NCBI GenBank assembly: GCA_020746875.1
Contig: JAGTJL010000013.1
Coordinates: forward strand, 186,001 to 250,000
Source: Rhexocercosporidium sp. MPI-PUGE-AT-0058
Lineage: Eukaryota; Ascomycota; Leotiomycetes; Helotiales
Direction of reading: 5' to 3'
Length of the DNA: 64,000 nucleotides
Position numbers and translations under genes: made by a program. The stretch's first letter is position 1. Each line of letters begins with the position of its first letter. The notes beneath the pieces were generated by a model, which did no database searches, was not told where the DNA came from, and saw only the letters and a program-made list of their open reading frames with translations. Below are positions 1-12,119 of this stretch, one piece after another.

Positions 1-562
1 TACGCTTTAAACCCCGCGCTCGAACAACATGCTGTGCAGCGTTGTCTTTGACCGCCATCCAGTCCGCAACAATCGCCGTGGGAAGGATGCGAGGAAGTTT
101 CCGTTAATGATAAGATGTGTGGGAGACCTTCCACATGCCACCTACATCATCATGCATCCCTCATCCAATTAAGAGGTCATTTCTCACTCTTCCGAGATCG
201 CACCACATTCACAACTTGGGGCTGGACCACTCATTCCTGGATAATCCTGTGTTGATACAAAATAGCTGCTACCAGGATGGCACAAGAAGGATCACACTGC
301 ATCGACGAATGAAATAACGTGCCATTGTGCCTCATAGTGTGAATTGTACGTCACACGGTCAGCCAAAATGTTGTGATACCGAAAATATCACTCGCTTACC
401 GAACTCCCCGAAAGCGATCCGAGAGACGTGACAGTTACCCCGTTCTCCTCTGCCTGCCCAATTTTGTACCCCTCAACAATGCCAGACAAGGTCCGAGTTC
501 TATTCCTTCCGATGGACAAAGTTCAACAAGTCCCTCGGGATCTCCAAGGTATAACCGCACTT
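1..562. other. Intergenic, left edge
   Basis: No convincing gene is seen. Short open frames on the plus strand lack recognisable motifs and have no supporting splice sites. It holds the 3' flank of the minus-strand rhodopsin-domain gene. Confidence 0.5.
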
Positions 563-1794
563 CTAAGACATAAGTGGTCCATCACCACCTCTGTTCGTCG
601 TGTCTATACTCCGATCAACACTTCGTGAATTGCCCGAACTATCCGACTGCTTCGCTCTCATAGTTGCGACCTCCGTTATTGACACAGCTGGAGTCTCCAG
701 ATCATCCATCTGCTGAATATGAGGCCCCGTTCGATTGACGTTACCAAAAGATGTACTGTTTCTCCGTTGCATGAGATGCCGGAATGAATACAACTTTGGT
801 GCATTTGCAACGAACGTTGCCGCAAGAAATTCCCCGGTGGTCCAAGTGATCCGGAAGGTCTCAGATGCCTTGGACTGGACTGTGAACGGAATCCGGACAG
901 CAGTTATGATGATGATCATAAATCCAATGCTGAACAGAAATCCAAGTTGCAACTTTCTAAACAGAGATTAGAACAGTCGAGAGTTGGAGAGTGCATCGAC
1001 TTACTTGATGATACTCAATCGAACTTTTATGAGAACGGGAACCGGGAGGAATATGAGCATCAAGTCGGTAAACATGTTGCTGACTCCTGTGGGGAAGAAG
1101 TCAATATAAGGTTGACCAGACTGTCGGGTCCGTCACTTACCGACGATGTACAACTGGACTATGGCCTGACTGCAGTTTCCTGTCGTGCTTGATCAGCGGC
1201 AGTCCAATGATCGAATACGTGGATGCCTTACCTGGATCGGGAAGTACTTGCCAGTACAAATGAAAAGGTCGGCATTCCACAAAAGTAGATATGATGCTTG
1301 CCGAAAACGTGACAGCAAACACAATCCCGTACGCCATCATGGTTGGCTTTCCCCATGGCATGTCTCTTACTAAGTGGCGATAAAACATAAGTAATACTGT
1401 CTTCTGTATCCATAATCTGTAATTTGGGAGTCAGCAAATGGAGTTGCCCCAGAGCCGCAGATTACATAGCTCACAAATCCAACATACTGACTTACAGAGT
1501 AATATAGAAGCTCCTCGCAATCAACGTAAATTTGGAGCCAATTTCCCGCTGGTAGATCTCCCGTTGTGTGAAAAGATGAGTTTCCCGGTACTGGTCTTCG
1601 ACATTGTTCGTCTTCCAGATAATAAGAACATGCGTGAACGCAACGCGGATGAAGACGCAAACGATGGCAACTGCTGTCAAAGAATCACCGGCATCCCATT
1701 TCGTCCTACAATACCGTCCCATTACCAGTCGGGCAACCATGATTACAACGGCTAGTGAGCAGCAAGCCCAGATAATTGAGAGAGCGTCCGCCAT
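563..1794 (-). CDS. SAT4/PTH11-type rhodopsin-domain integral membrane protein
   Basis: Five exons can be rebuilt: 1794-1496, 1416-1232, 1179-1141, 1086-1005 and 956-563. Together they give exactly 333 codons (332 residues). The protein is a multi-pass membrane protein of the fungal rhodopsin-domain family, which includes PTH11-like receptors. Seen in the sequence: an N-terminal helix followed by a conserved Arg and an Asp-rich turn, the family hallmark ECRPFHLYWQVLPDPGNC joined across an intron, a following helix ending QLYIVG, the helix LMLIFLPVPVLIKV, and a last helix before W-x-x-GE...VAN-x-PKLY. The soluble C-terminal tail of roughly 90 residues is Ser/Thr-rich. No N-terminal CFEM domain is present, so this is the short form of the family. 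The ligand and function are unknown. The start was chosen because the ATG directly precedes the first helix. Introns are 48-79 nt with good GT-AG ends. Confidence 0.88.
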
Positions 1795-3886
1795 TGTCGC
1801 CCATTCTCAGTGTCCGTGTTAGTCACCGAGATATGAGCGCATTGAAGTCTTCTTTGGGCTTCGAATTGACGATTTTGCGGTTGCCTTGTGTTTGAAGAGA
1901 TTTTACGTGAGTGTGCGGATCACTGATGCTGTCGTCGTCGGCGGTCCCTAGATGATTTCGCAGGCGCTAGGTCAGTCATTCCAAGTTATTTCCGTATCAC
2001 CTGACGTAACATTCAGCCGGGATAAGCACATCTTACGAGTTGGCTGGGGGACTTTTGCTCAGTGGTTGGAGAGTGGGATTCTTTCTGTTCGAGGCATTAA
2101 ACACGGGAAGCTGAATGTTGAATAAGCATCGTGCATATGCCAAGCTGACAGCCATTCAGACCGATCCCCATCGTCAAAACCTAAACAATCCTTACAGTCG
2201 TCCAAAAAAAGATAAAAATAAATAAAAGAAACCACAAGAGTATCAACTGAGAACACCTGATTTCCAGTCTTTTCAAATGTCTCCATTTTAGGGGAAAACT
2301 CATCATGTTGGAGGAATTAGACGTTGCTTCCATCTTCACCGCTTTGCTCACGATTCCCGCTCTATTGCTGACCTATTAAGATTCTCTGGTTGAGCCAAGG
2401 TACTTGGCGCGTTGCCATATTTTTCCACTCTACAAGACGAAGCCGAATTACAACTAATTTACAATGTTATGGCAAGCACGTAAGGCAAGAAAATGTCTTC
2501 ATCCGTAGCCAAGACTAGATCCCCCAGACCTGGAAAGGAGAAATACGTCCTACCTTTGGTATCGAAACGTGATATCTTCATTATCTGCATGAGGAAAGAT
2601 GTCCTGCTGCAATCCTTCAGACGGTGGTGGCTTGGATCCTACTGTTTGATAACCCGACATCATTCACAATTGCTGGCTGCATCTACGAGTTCTTGATCCC
2701 TTACTTTTAGCAGGGATCAAGAGTCTTAGACACGGTGTGCTTTTCTATTATCGACCAAATTGTCATGAATAAAAACTGTGAGATCCGAACAGCTGGGGAA
2801 GACTTGATGGCCGACGAGAAGCTGAATGGCCTTGCCAAGCATTGGTGAAAGGGCTTTCTACCCATGACCATGCTTTCCACAGTGATTGATCTCGGAATCC
2901 TTTGACAAAAGGACTGTATCATGGGAGTCACTTTATAATCTCGATCCAATACCTTACTCTTTATAGATATTTTGTCAGAAGTTCATGTATTAATTCTCTA
3001 AATCACTATCGAAAGGGGCTTACGAGCCTACCAACACGAGTCTGTACCCTACAGGCTGTTTGGCGAGGCACTTTCAGGCTTTCAAAACCTAAAGTCAGTG
3101 ACTTCACTTGACAATGGCAGAATAACGATATAATCATTAGCTTTAAAACTAGAATGTAGTGTAAAGAAATGGTTCCTCTATCTTTTCCTCACCTAGCTTT
3201 ATAAATCAAGCCTTTGCGCAAGAAATTCAACTTTACATTTGGCTGTGAAATGCCCTGTAGCACACAGGCCTGTGTTGGCAGGCTCGTTAAGCGAGCAGCG
3301 CCTGAATGGGCGTTAAGAGGGAACCCTATTCTACATGACAAAAACCTTTGTCTTCTCTATCTTGTGTTCTGCTATGCCAGCATCTTCTTTATCAATCCTC
3401 ACGCCTTTTCGGTTTCTGCCACACATCAAAAGCAGGTTATCTGCTTTCGCATCTAGGTTCAGGGTGGCACTTTGCTTAAACTACCCTTGGAACCCCGAAA
3501 TGTAGTCATAAACTCCGATTCACGATTAAAGCGAGTGAGAAATTTTTGATTAAGTGCCTTTTCAAACGTCTTTTTACGGCTGTTCTGACTAAGAATTAGA
3601 GTTAGTCGTGGAATACAGACGACGCAGCTGAAGGCTTGTTCTACACAATGGGAGTTTCTACTTTTAATAATGTGAGCGAAAGCAAGTTTTGTCGGGTAAA
3701 GATTGATGGAATAGAACAATTTAGAAGTGTTTGTTTCTCCTAAGCTGTTCATAACTGTCATTGTGTATCAGATATATATTTTTGTTGCTTGTAATCACCC
3801 TAAGCTTAGTTGATATGTTAAAAGGGGTTCATTTGTATCTCAGCTTGCTAAACTACAGATGTGATACAACAATTATTTTCGCAAAA
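1795..3886. other. Gene-poor, AT-rich intergenic region
   Basis: About 2.1 kb separates the rhodopsin-domain gene from the rhamnosidase. Both flanking genes are on the minus strand, so it contains the promoter of the first and the terminator of the second. Short open frames here (for example 2902-3111 and 3214-3456 on the plus strand) have no recognisable motif or intron signals. I see no coding gene. Confidence 0.5.
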
Positions 3887-6538
3887 TTAGTCCTCCGGCT
3901 GCGTGAAAGGACTGAAAATAGGTTGTGGCGGCCACTCGTCTGCCTGATACGCCGCTGCCGAGAACTCATACACTCCACTCCCGACTGCATGGACTTTCTC
4001 TTCTCCAGGCAACTTAACCTCCCCAGTACAATTCAACGGCACGACAATTTTGACAACCAAGTTTCCATCTTTGATCTCCCATTCACACTTGACCTCCCCA
4101 TATGGACTCAAGTGTCTGACCTTGGCCCAAGTAACCGTACCTCCAGGGATTGGAGCGAACCTAATGACCTTCCAACCTGGCTCAGCAGCACTGATTCCAC
4201 CGACTGTAGAGTGCAGCCATGCGCCTACACTGCCGAGTGCATAATGATTAAAACTCGTCATGGAGCCAGGATTGATCGATCCATCCGGGAGCATAGAATC
4301 CCATCTTTCCCACATAGTAGTAGCGCCCATTGTGATGGGGTATAGCCAACTTGGACACTTCTTCTCGAGGAGCATTCGGTAAGCGAGTTGAGTCTGCGAG
4401 GTTGTGGTGAGAGAGGGGAGAACAAGCGGGGTCCCGACAAAGCCAGTGCCGATCTTGAAATTGGAGTAGCGGATAATCTTGTCAAGTCGTTTTGCTGCTG
4501 CAGCGACTTGATGAGGAGAAGCGAAGAGTTCGAATGCTATGGCAAGAGATATAGAGGTCATGGTATCTGGAGCTAGGCGGCCGTTTGGAGTCATGTACTC
4601 GGCTTGGAACAGCTTCTTCAGTCGTGCACCTTCTGATTTGTAGTATGCAGCTCCATCTCCCAGCTCCAGTACAGTACAGACTTTAGACAGTAGATCAGTT
4701 ACATGGACAAGGTAAGCATTCGCGACGAGATGAGGATCCGTCTTGGCTTTTCCGGCATCGTTAGGAGGAGCATCTGGATCCAGCCAATCGCCCAGCTGGT
4801 TTCCGTCTGGATCCCAGAGACCATTTGGCTGCCGGGCAACACCTTTCTCCAGCCACTCCTTCATACTTTCAATTTGGTCTTTGAGTATTTGAGGGTCGCC
4901 AAAGGCATTGTACAGATCCCATGGAGCGATGATAGCTGCATCAGACCAAGCTGCTTGCGGCTGGGTATACTGCTTTGGTAGGATATCCGGCACCACGACA
5001 CCGACAACGCCGCTCAATTCCTTAATCTGCTCAACAGCCAGGTCTTTCAACCATCCTGAAAGCATGCCAAATGTATCGTAGAGGAAGTTCGCTGTTGGTG
5101 AGAAAATTTGGATATCACCTGTCCATCCTAGACGTTCGTCTCGTTGCGGGCAGTCCGTCGGAATGCTGACGAAATTCCCTTTCATCCCCCAGCAGATATT
5201 CTGATGGAGTTGGTTTACCATTGGTTCGGAACATTCAAACCACCCAGTTCTTTGCATGTCGGTGTGGATGACGATTGCTTCGAGGTCGCCCAACGTTGGA
5301 TCCCCAGTTGGCCAGTTGTCGATTTGGACATATCGGAAGCCGTGGAATGTAAATTTTGGTTCCCAAGTAATCGGCTTGCCAGCAAGAGTAAGTGAATCTC
5401 TCGCTTTGCAATCTCGAAGTGGCCGTGTTGCAATCTCGCCATGCTCCAGGACTTCTGTATGAGTGAAGAAAATGGTGTGGCCAGACGGACCAGAAACATT
5501 GACTCTCAACCATCCGACTAGATTCTGTCCGAAATCGACAACCATCTTACCGGAAGGGCTTTTAAAGATGGACTTCGGGTTGATTGTCTCGAGTTTCCGA
5601 ACAGGAGGTCCTTCTGGAGCTTGCAACTTGGGCGATGGGAAGTCAAGTACTTTAACACCTGACCATGATGCATCTTTGAATGATGGCGAAGACCACCCAG
5701 GAACTTCCTGAGAAGCATCGTAGGATTCTCCGTCATAAAGCTCTGCTGCCACATTCCCCCCAACTGATGTCTTCCACGTCCTGTCAGAACTGATGACTTC
5801 CACCTCTCCATCGCCAAATGCGACTTCAAGCTGGGCGAGAACAGCAAGCTTATCTCCGTAGATGTTTCTCCAACCACCATTGAAGCCAAGTCTGCCGCTG
5901 AACCATCCTTCACCAACTTCAGCGCCAATCACATTGTCGCCTTTCTTCATCAAGCTGGTGACATCAAAAGTCTGGTAGTTGAGATGGTACTTATAGGCAG
6001 TCCATCCGGGAGCGAGAACATGATCACCAACTTTAGTCCCGTTGATAAAAGCTTCGTAGACTCCATACGCTGTGATGTAAAGACGTGCAGACCGTATAGT
6101 TTTGCTCAGATTAAAGTCTTTCCGAAACAATGCCGGTCGAAGCGAATTGCTGGTACTGAGCGTCTGAGGTGCTGCGATGACTTGGGATTTCCAGTCCTGT
6201 CTTTCTAGGAACCCGGCTTCGACTATGCTTGGAACCGACCATTCTGTAGGCTTTGATTTTTTGGGACCAGTGACTCGCACCTGGACGGTTGCCGATTCTC
6301 TTGATTTCAACGGAGCACATGGCCAAGGGACCAAGACCGAAGCAGAAGAGTCAACCTTGAAAGTTTGTGGCACCTCGTCGTTCGACTTGTCACTTTTGAC
6401 CGATATTTTGAGCTCGTAGGAAGATTGTTTCCAATTCTTCTCATCGCCCAAGGCCTTCCAGGATATTCTTGGGGCGCTTTGCCCAATGCCCAGGGCACTT
6501 TCGTGATGCTCGAAGGTTACCGGTGTGACTTGAATCAT
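3887..6538 (-). CDS. Alpha-L-rhamnosidase, glycoside hydrolase family 78
   Basis: This is an intronless frame of 883 residues with an ATG start at 6538. GH78 enzymes release terminal alpha-L-rhamnose from rhamnosides such as flavonoid glycosides and pectin fragments by an inverting mechanism. Visible layout: an N-terminal beta domain (about 1-110), the rhamnosidase N and carbohydrate-binding-like beta domains (about 130-430; GVYEAFINGTKVGDHVLAPGWT is cut short here at its core INGTKVGD), an (alpha/alpha)6 catalytic barrel (about 440-790) and a C-terminal beta domain. The catalytic signature DCPQRDERLGWTGD lies near residues 460-474, with its acidic residues intact. WERWD near 743 carries the Glu expected to act as general base, and FNHYALG follows near 766. 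There is no signal peptide, so an intracellular enzyme is likely. Length is normal for the family. It is unusual among its neighbours in having no intron. Confidence 0.93.
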   Translation of the reverse strand: MIQVTPVTFEHHESALGIGQSAPRISWKALGDEKNWKQSSYELKISVKSDKSNDEVPQTFKVDSSASVLVPWPCAPLKSRESATVQVRVTGPKKSKPTEWSVPSIVEAGFLERQDWKSQVIAAPQTLSTSNSLRPALFRKDFNLSKTIRSARLYITAYGVYEAFINGTKVGDHVLAPGWTAYKYHLNYQTFDVTSLMKKGDNVIGAEVGEGWFSGRLGFNGGWRNIYGDKLAVLAQLEVAFGDGEVEVISSDRTWKTSVGGNVAAELYDGESYDASQEVPGWSSPSFKDASWSGVKVLDFPSPKLQAPEGPPVRKLETINPKSIFKSPSGKMVVDFGQNLVGWLRVNVSGPSGHTIFFTHTEVLEHGEIATRPLRDCKARDSLTLAGKPITWEPKFTFHGFRYVQIDNWPTGDPTLGDLEAIVIHTDMQRTGWFECSEPMVNQLHQNICWGMKGNFVSIPTDCPQRDERLGWTGDIQIFSPTANFLYDTFGMLSGWLKDLAVEQIKELSGVVGVVVPDILPKQYTQPQAAWSDAAIIAPWDLYNAFGDPQILKDQIESMKEWLEKGVARQPNGLWDPDGNQLGDWLDPDAPPNDAGKAKTDPHLVANAYLVHVTDLLSKVCTVLELGDGAAYYKSEGARLKKLFQAEYMTPNGRLAPDTMTSISLAIAFELFASPHQVAAAAKRLDKIIRYSNFKIGTGFVGTPLVLPSLTTTSQTQLAYRMLLEKKCPSWLYPITMGATTMWERWDSMLPDGSINPGSMTSFNHYALGSVGAWLHSTVGGISAAEPGWKVIRFAPIPGGTVTWAKVRHLSPYGEVKCEWEIKDGNLVVKIVVPLNCTGEVKLPGEEKVHAVGSGVYEFSAAAYQADEWPPQPIFSPFTQPED

Positions 6539-7817
6539 TGTGCTTGCCTAGGACAATTTGATTTTCATAGTTTCGAGTAGAAGATGAAAGGACGAAAGAT
6601 GAAAGATGGAATATAAGAATGGGACAATCGAGTCAGCGTGGATGTAGTGGTGGCTCGGGGTTCTTTCAACCGAGACTGAGGAAGCAGAACCAAACAGGAA
6701 CCCCTCTTTTGGACAAGGAACTTAGTCTTGCGGCGTATCGACCAATTATGAGGAAGATACTCCGAGAAACACCTCAGTTGTTTGGTGTAGTAATAAAATA
6801 TGATCGGAAAGTGGAGCTGGATACAGCCGTTCAAGATGCAGGCCAGGTTTCTTCCAGTGCGGGGTACTGTAGCGTAGAACGTGACTCGGCCATGGGGAGG
6901 TTCGTTCACCTGAATCTAAGCTGAAATCTACTTCGTCACCTTATCCTGACATAACCAGTAGTACGGCGATGATATTTCTGGCCGTTTTCGAGTCTACTGC
7001 AAGTCGAAGTAAAGTTCTAGCTACAATGAAAATTATAGCAGGGTCCAGAATCGAGATGTACCCCGCTTTCTTGGCCCCCAAAGTAACTGCAGACAAAGCC
7101 TACCATGCAATCTGATATGATGTAAACTTGGGTATAAGGGAAAATCTAGCATGAATACTCTAGTCACCCAAACCAGTCGCTGGTTTGTAGTTTACAAATA
7201 TTCCACCTCAACTTTAGGGCATGTGCAGCTGCGTCATTAAATTCGCCTTCTGCTGCTCGCTCGTCCTTTATGATGCCCTACTTCAAGACTGTTCAATACA
7301 CGGCCGAGATCCGACCAAGAGTAAGAGTTTCATAGAGGACTTCGATGAAGATTTGGTATTTGGGGGATCGGCCGAGGTCTACCGTTCTTCATTGGAAATA
7401 TGCGTAACAAGGTGTGTCTAAGGACAACAAGTACTCGTTCGATCCAGACTTTGAAACCCTTAGACGTTGTTGTTGAAAGATGAGTCCGAGACGAGTTAAA
7501 CAACAGCCAAAGGTAGCACATATGAAAGAAGGAAGTAAACAACGTCTACAGTCTCGTTCAGGTCTTGCAGGAGCCTTGTGTCTAGATCAAAAGTAAGAAA
7601 TAGTCACACAAGATTCTCAATGCGATTAGGATAAACGTCAATCAGCCTTTTGAAGAGATTGTTTCATAAGCTTTCACATGTGCTTTTTCGACGAATTCGA
7701 AACAAGAGACAGTTGATGTTGAGTTTAAAATAAAGACGCTAAGACCTACCCCGTGTCCAAGCGGAGTTAGCGTGCTCGCCTATCAAACCTCGGCTTCAAC
7801 TCCAACACACCCTATCA
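6539..7817. other. Divergent intergenic region between rhamnosidase and hydrolase
   Basis: About 1.3 kb separates the two divergent start codons, so both promoters should lie here. Open frames at 6565-6909 (-) and 6619-6924 (+) overlap each other and show no domain signature, and I do not call them genes. No repeat or RNA gene was seen. Confidence 0.5.
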
Positions 7818-9228
7818 ATGTCAACGTCCTCAAGCCCGCAACACCATTTCCTCAAATTCCCAACTACAACGAAAGAGATGTAAGTATATCTAGATAGGAT
7901 TCTTATAGACAGAGCTGATATCATCTAGGGCAACGCCGATAGGAAGGCCAACTGTGGCAGACATCTTCGCACATCCATCATACCCAGATACGGTATGGAA
8001 TCTTACGCCCACGCGGAGTGGTCAGCTACCTGTTGCTGTTGGACGGGGTGGACCGATCAAGATTGATTGGGAGGTTCATGGAAAGGGAGATATCAAGATG
8101 ATTGTAAGGACGCCGCAAAGCCAATTCTTCCTAGCTGTTCCTAGGGTTTCGAGGTTGAGAATCTATCACGTGCGAGAATTTCGCTGATGGATATTCTTGT
8201 AGTGGATTATGGGATTGGGAACGATCAAGGTATGTTAGATGAAGACTCGCTGTGATATGGACATGATCTGATATGTGATAGTCATCCTGGCAAAGACAGA
8301 CCAAGAAATTCGGCCATGATGAAGGCGACAAATACTCAACTCTCATCTTCGACAACCGAGGTATGTAAACCCCTTCTGAGAAAATGAGACACAGCTGCTG
8401 ACTCAGCACAGGAATGGGCAAGTCAGAGAAACCATTGATGCGATACTCCACCAGCGAAATGGCCAAGGATCTTATTGAGCTTCTCGATCACTTGGGCTGG
8501 ACGGAGGAGCGACAGCTTCACGTGTCTGGGATATCGATGGGTGGGATGATCGCACAGGAACTCGTAAGTATTTATTCAGACGATTCGACCTCATCAATCT
8601 CATATTGCAACAGGCATACCTAGTTCCCAAACGAATCGCCTGTCTGAACCTCATCTCCACAGCAGCAGCCATTGAAAACACCACCACTTTTCTCGAGAAC
8701 ATGTCCACGCGAATTCGGATGTTCATCCCCAAAACCCTCGACCAATCCGTAAGCGACGCAGCAAAAATGCTCTTCTCAGACGCTTGGCTGGACGCCCCTG
8801 ACGACACCATCGTACCTACATCCTCAACACCAGGTGTAGTCCTACCTCCGTCAGGTAAATACGGAATGTTCAGCACCAATTACGAGAGATTTGCAGCGCA
8901 GGAATTGACGAAGCGGACTGATGTGGAGGGATTTACGAGGAAGGGCTTCATGATGCAGGCCATTGCTGCGGGGTGGCATCATAAGAGCGCGGAGCAGCTG
9001 AAGGAGATCGGGGATAAGGTTGGGAGGGAGAGGATTATGGTTTTGCATGGGACGAGGGACAATATGATTACGGTTCCTCATGGAAGAAAGTTGATTGAGA
9101 TGTTGCAGCCGGGGACGGGGGTTATCAAGGAAGGAAGGGGACATGTGTTCATGCTTGAGGAGTGGAAGTGGCATGATGAGATGGTGGTGGGGATGGTTGA
9201 AAAGGTGGCGAAGATTGCTAAGGATTGA
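7818..9228 (+). CDS. Alpha/beta-hydrolase fold protein
   Basis: Six exons (7818-7879, 7929-8103, 8203-8229, 8282-8360, 8412-8563, 8614-9228) sum to exactly 370 codons, 369 residues. The fold is supported by WIMGLG (oxyanion-hole strand), [11 protein letters not shown] after strand beta4, and the nucleophile elbow GISMGG (Gly-x-Ser-x-Gly). Near the C-terminus come an acid-bearing loop [12 protein letters not shown] and the catalytic His in [11 protein letters not shown] complete Ser-Asp-His triad is therefore present. Exon 3 is only 27 nt but is in phase and encodes the oxyanion strand. The start is the ATG at 7818, whose exon joins across a 49-nt intron. The in-frame GTG further down is not a eukaryotic start. 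The substrate cannot be told from sequence; esterase or epoxide-hydrolase-like activity is possible. No signal peptide is seen. Confidence 0.85.
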
Positions 9229-9900
9229 GTGTTGTTGTGTTCTATTGCTTACTGAGGGCTTAGGCGAGAGATGGACTTTTCTTTTTTTCTTGCTGATAGA
9301 TAATTAGAATGTATCTTGCCGTAGAATGACTGGCTCTCAATCCTCTGATCTGCTCTGCTTTGCCTGACATTCTTCATCCTTCCTTCTGTCTTTGCCCTTA
9401 AATGCTCTTCCTAAAGCCCACCCTCCCCAAGCCAACCAATCAAGTCCTATTAACTCGTCCAACAAAGTTTGTTTCGCGTCACAATTTCACTCGAGATTTC
9501 GTACACTTCCACATCGCTTAAGATGAAATCTCATACACCCCCATACTGAGCTATTTTTGAGAGATTTTGAAGCGCTCCGAAGATTTGGCTTGAAGACGGT
9601 CAATGTAGTCTATGATTGGTAGATATATAAAGATTGGGGACGGGATGTTGTTGGTGCGAAAGAAGCAGACAATGAGGGGACGAAACGATTTCATGACAAG
9701 GATGAGATTGTGAGGCACGGTCCGATATTTGAGTACTGCATACTTGAGGCACCGCGATATTATCTTCAATTGTTGGGAGATTTAGGTAGAGGGCCATGAA
9801 TTTCCTAGACAATCTTGCAATTCGCTAGCATTTTGGGTATCACCAGCCATGCACATCCCCCTTCCCACATCCGCATCCAATCCAATCCCCCGACGCTCGT
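9229..9900. other. Convergent 3' region between hydrolase and N-myristoyltransferase
   Basis: This 672-base stretch lies between two convergent stop codons and should hold both 3' UTRs and terminators. No gene is evident. The minus-strand frames at 9551-9812 overlap one another and lack motifs. Confidence 0.5.
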
Positions 9901-11687
9901 CTACAACATCACAACACCAACTCCACTGCCCGTCTTCTCATCCAAGTTGTTCCTAGCATCCACGCCTCCTGCAATTGGGTTCGTGTTGTAATTATACAGG
10001 TAATAATGCAACTGACCGTCCCCAGCACCGAATTTCTGATCCTCAAGGAAGAGCGTGTTGTCTAACAAAGTCAAGGCATTGAAAACGTCAAACTTATACT
10101 TCTTGGCCAGGATTAGTGCGTCGTTTATGAGCTCATTGAGACGTTTCTTGAGATCCTCGCGGCTGTACGAGGGAGAGAGAGCGTGTTCAGTGGCGTAGTA
10201 GAAGAGGTAGGCTGCGCGGACGTTTTTGTGGGCTGCGTTGTTGATGACGGAGGATTCGAGGATGTAGAAAGAGAAAAAGTCTGTGAGCTTCTTGGTCGCA
10301 GGATCCTGGGAGCGTTAGTATCAGATCGGTCTGGGCAGGAAATGAATTGCTTACTTCTACGACGTAGGACCAGACGACTTGATCCCCCGGAGCATTCTTC
10401 TTGTGCAGAAGCCAGTGCTCGACTTCTTCTTTGGTGAAGACTGGAGCCATGTCGAACTTATCCAGGTATCGCTTCAGGAGAGACAGAACATTTTCAACAT
10501 CCTTCTGCTCCATGGGTCGCAAATGTTTTGTTGCCGTGTGGTCTGGCAGAGCATATTTCCGGACCTGATATGAGGGTTTGCTGTTGGCTGGCAGAGGACT
10601 GAAGCCAACCTCGTACAGCTTTTGCCAGTCGATAGATCTGTGGAAGTATCTGCAAGTGCTGACAGGTTTTGGAAGAACGACACCACCAGTGTAGATAGCC
10701 TGCCAGGTTTTCAGAAGGTAACATCGGCGGGTGATTTCCTTGATGAGGACTGGAGCCATTCGTTTCGACCGCAATTTCTTGTGGACGACCATAAAATTGA
10801 CTTCAGAGGCATGGAGGACCTTCTTTCGGACTCGTAGGGCGACGGGAATGGCGGAGATGAAAGCTACAAGCTTGCGGGAAGCAGAGGCACGAATGCCGAC
10901 GTGCCACTCCTTGGTCCAGCCGGGACACATAAGAGCCCTGTTGCCGTCAGCAGTTACTTGTAAGCCACATATCATGTACACACCATCTAAGGAAAGACTC
11001 TGAGTAATTGAATCTGAACATAGCCTCATCGTCCTCCACATAATGTCCATAGAGCAGCGAGAACAGCTCCTGAATCTCGTCTTCCTTCGTCAAATCCATG
11101 GTAACCCACTCGAACCCCGGCAGCAACGCTCCAGGCTCTTTCGGCACCTTCTCAGGATCTACAATCTTAAAAGGGCCCTCTTCAATCGGCTCCGAGCTCT
11201 CTCCAAACTTCGGCACTGGCTGCGTCTGCCAGAACTTGTAGCTCGCCATATCCTTAACATTCTTCCCACTGGACGCCAACCCCGTCATGATCTCCTCCAA
11301 ATTCAGCTTCTTCATCGCCTCCTGTAGCTTCTTATCTGACAGCTCGTTGCCCTGCCCAACACCCATCTGCTGCGCCAGCGCAGGGTTCATCTTCAAGATC
11401 TCCTGTATTTGCTCTGCGCCGAGCCCACTGACTGCCTTGTTGAGATCATCTCGAGAAGCACTTCCTGACCCTTCGCTCGATCCGCCTCCGAGTGCAGCTT
11501 TCACGCGCTTTCGCTTCGATTTCTTCTTCTTGCTTCCCGAGCCTGGAGCTGTGTCTGGGGCTGTCGTGTCCTCTTGTTCTTCTTCGTTGTCCGACTCGGC
11601 TTGCGCAGTCGATGTATTCTCGGGCGTCTTTTCAGGGGCTTTGCCCTTCTCTTGGGCAGCTGCTCCAGCTTTCTGTTCATCTGCCAT
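9901..11687 (-). CDS. NMT1: Glycylpeptide N-tetradecanoyltransferase (N-myristoyltransferase)
   Basis: Three exons (11687-10984, 10937-10355, 10305-9901) give exactly 563 residues plus stop. The enzyme transfers myristate from myristoyl-CoA to the N-terminal Gly of cytosolic proteins. Visible features: a charged, Lys-rich N-terminal region (KKKKSKRKR, about residues 52-60) typical of ribosome association, then the conserved core [12 protein letters not shown], then [12 protein letters not shown] joined by splicing to [14 protein letters not shown]. The N- and C-terminal GNAT-like halves follow, with KEEVEHWL in the linker. The protein ends in GVVML; the C-terminal leucine carboxylate acts as catalytic base in this family, so the exact end supports the model. 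Introns are 46 and 49 nt. The upstream extension of the frame to 11822 has no ATG, so M at 11687 is the start. The gene is expected to be essential. Confidence 0.96.
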
Positions 11688-12119
11688 TCTGGTGTTGGGT
11701 GTGGATGTTGGAGGGAGTTGTGGTGTATGTACTGTGGACACTGGAAAGAAAGGCGAGCTGGTGGTGGGGTACCTAGCAAACGAGGGGTTCCGACACGGCT
11801 GGGGCACGGTGGCATGTGTCACGTGAAAGAGCTTATCCAGAGCAGTTCTCTTGGAATGATAATTAGAGCGCGATCAGGATAGATGTCAAGGGGAGGATTT
11901 ATTGGAAATGAATCTCATAAACAGTAGAGGGAAAGCTCATTAGGGATACACAATTCCATTAATACCGCTGTTGACCTCGACCATGGTTCGTAACTCCTTT
12001 AGGCTTTAGGAGTCCATCGCCTTCTATTCAAAACGCCAACCCGCTCTACTTTAGACTCCGGGGCCATCTGCTCATAAGACAACCAGAGGAGAGTGAGATG
12101 CATAATGATACTCGGCTCT
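11688..12119. other. Intergenic region upstream of N-myristoyltransferase
   Basis: This 432-base stretch should contain the NMT promoter and the 3' UTR of the next minus-strand gene. No additional gene is seen. Confidence 0.5.

Noticed and set aside
4050..6499. Many open frames of 60-136 codons on both strands inside the rhamnosidase gene
   Set aside because: They are shadows of the 883-codon gene in other frames, with no motif, no start context and no splice sites of their own.
11287..11826. A 179-codon plus-strand frame opposite the N-myristoyltransferase N-terminus
   Set aside because: It is the antisense of a Lys/Glu/Ala-rich coding exon, which gives a Ser/Phe/Cys/Leu-rich open frame by codon mirroring. 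The sense strand carries a full NMT.
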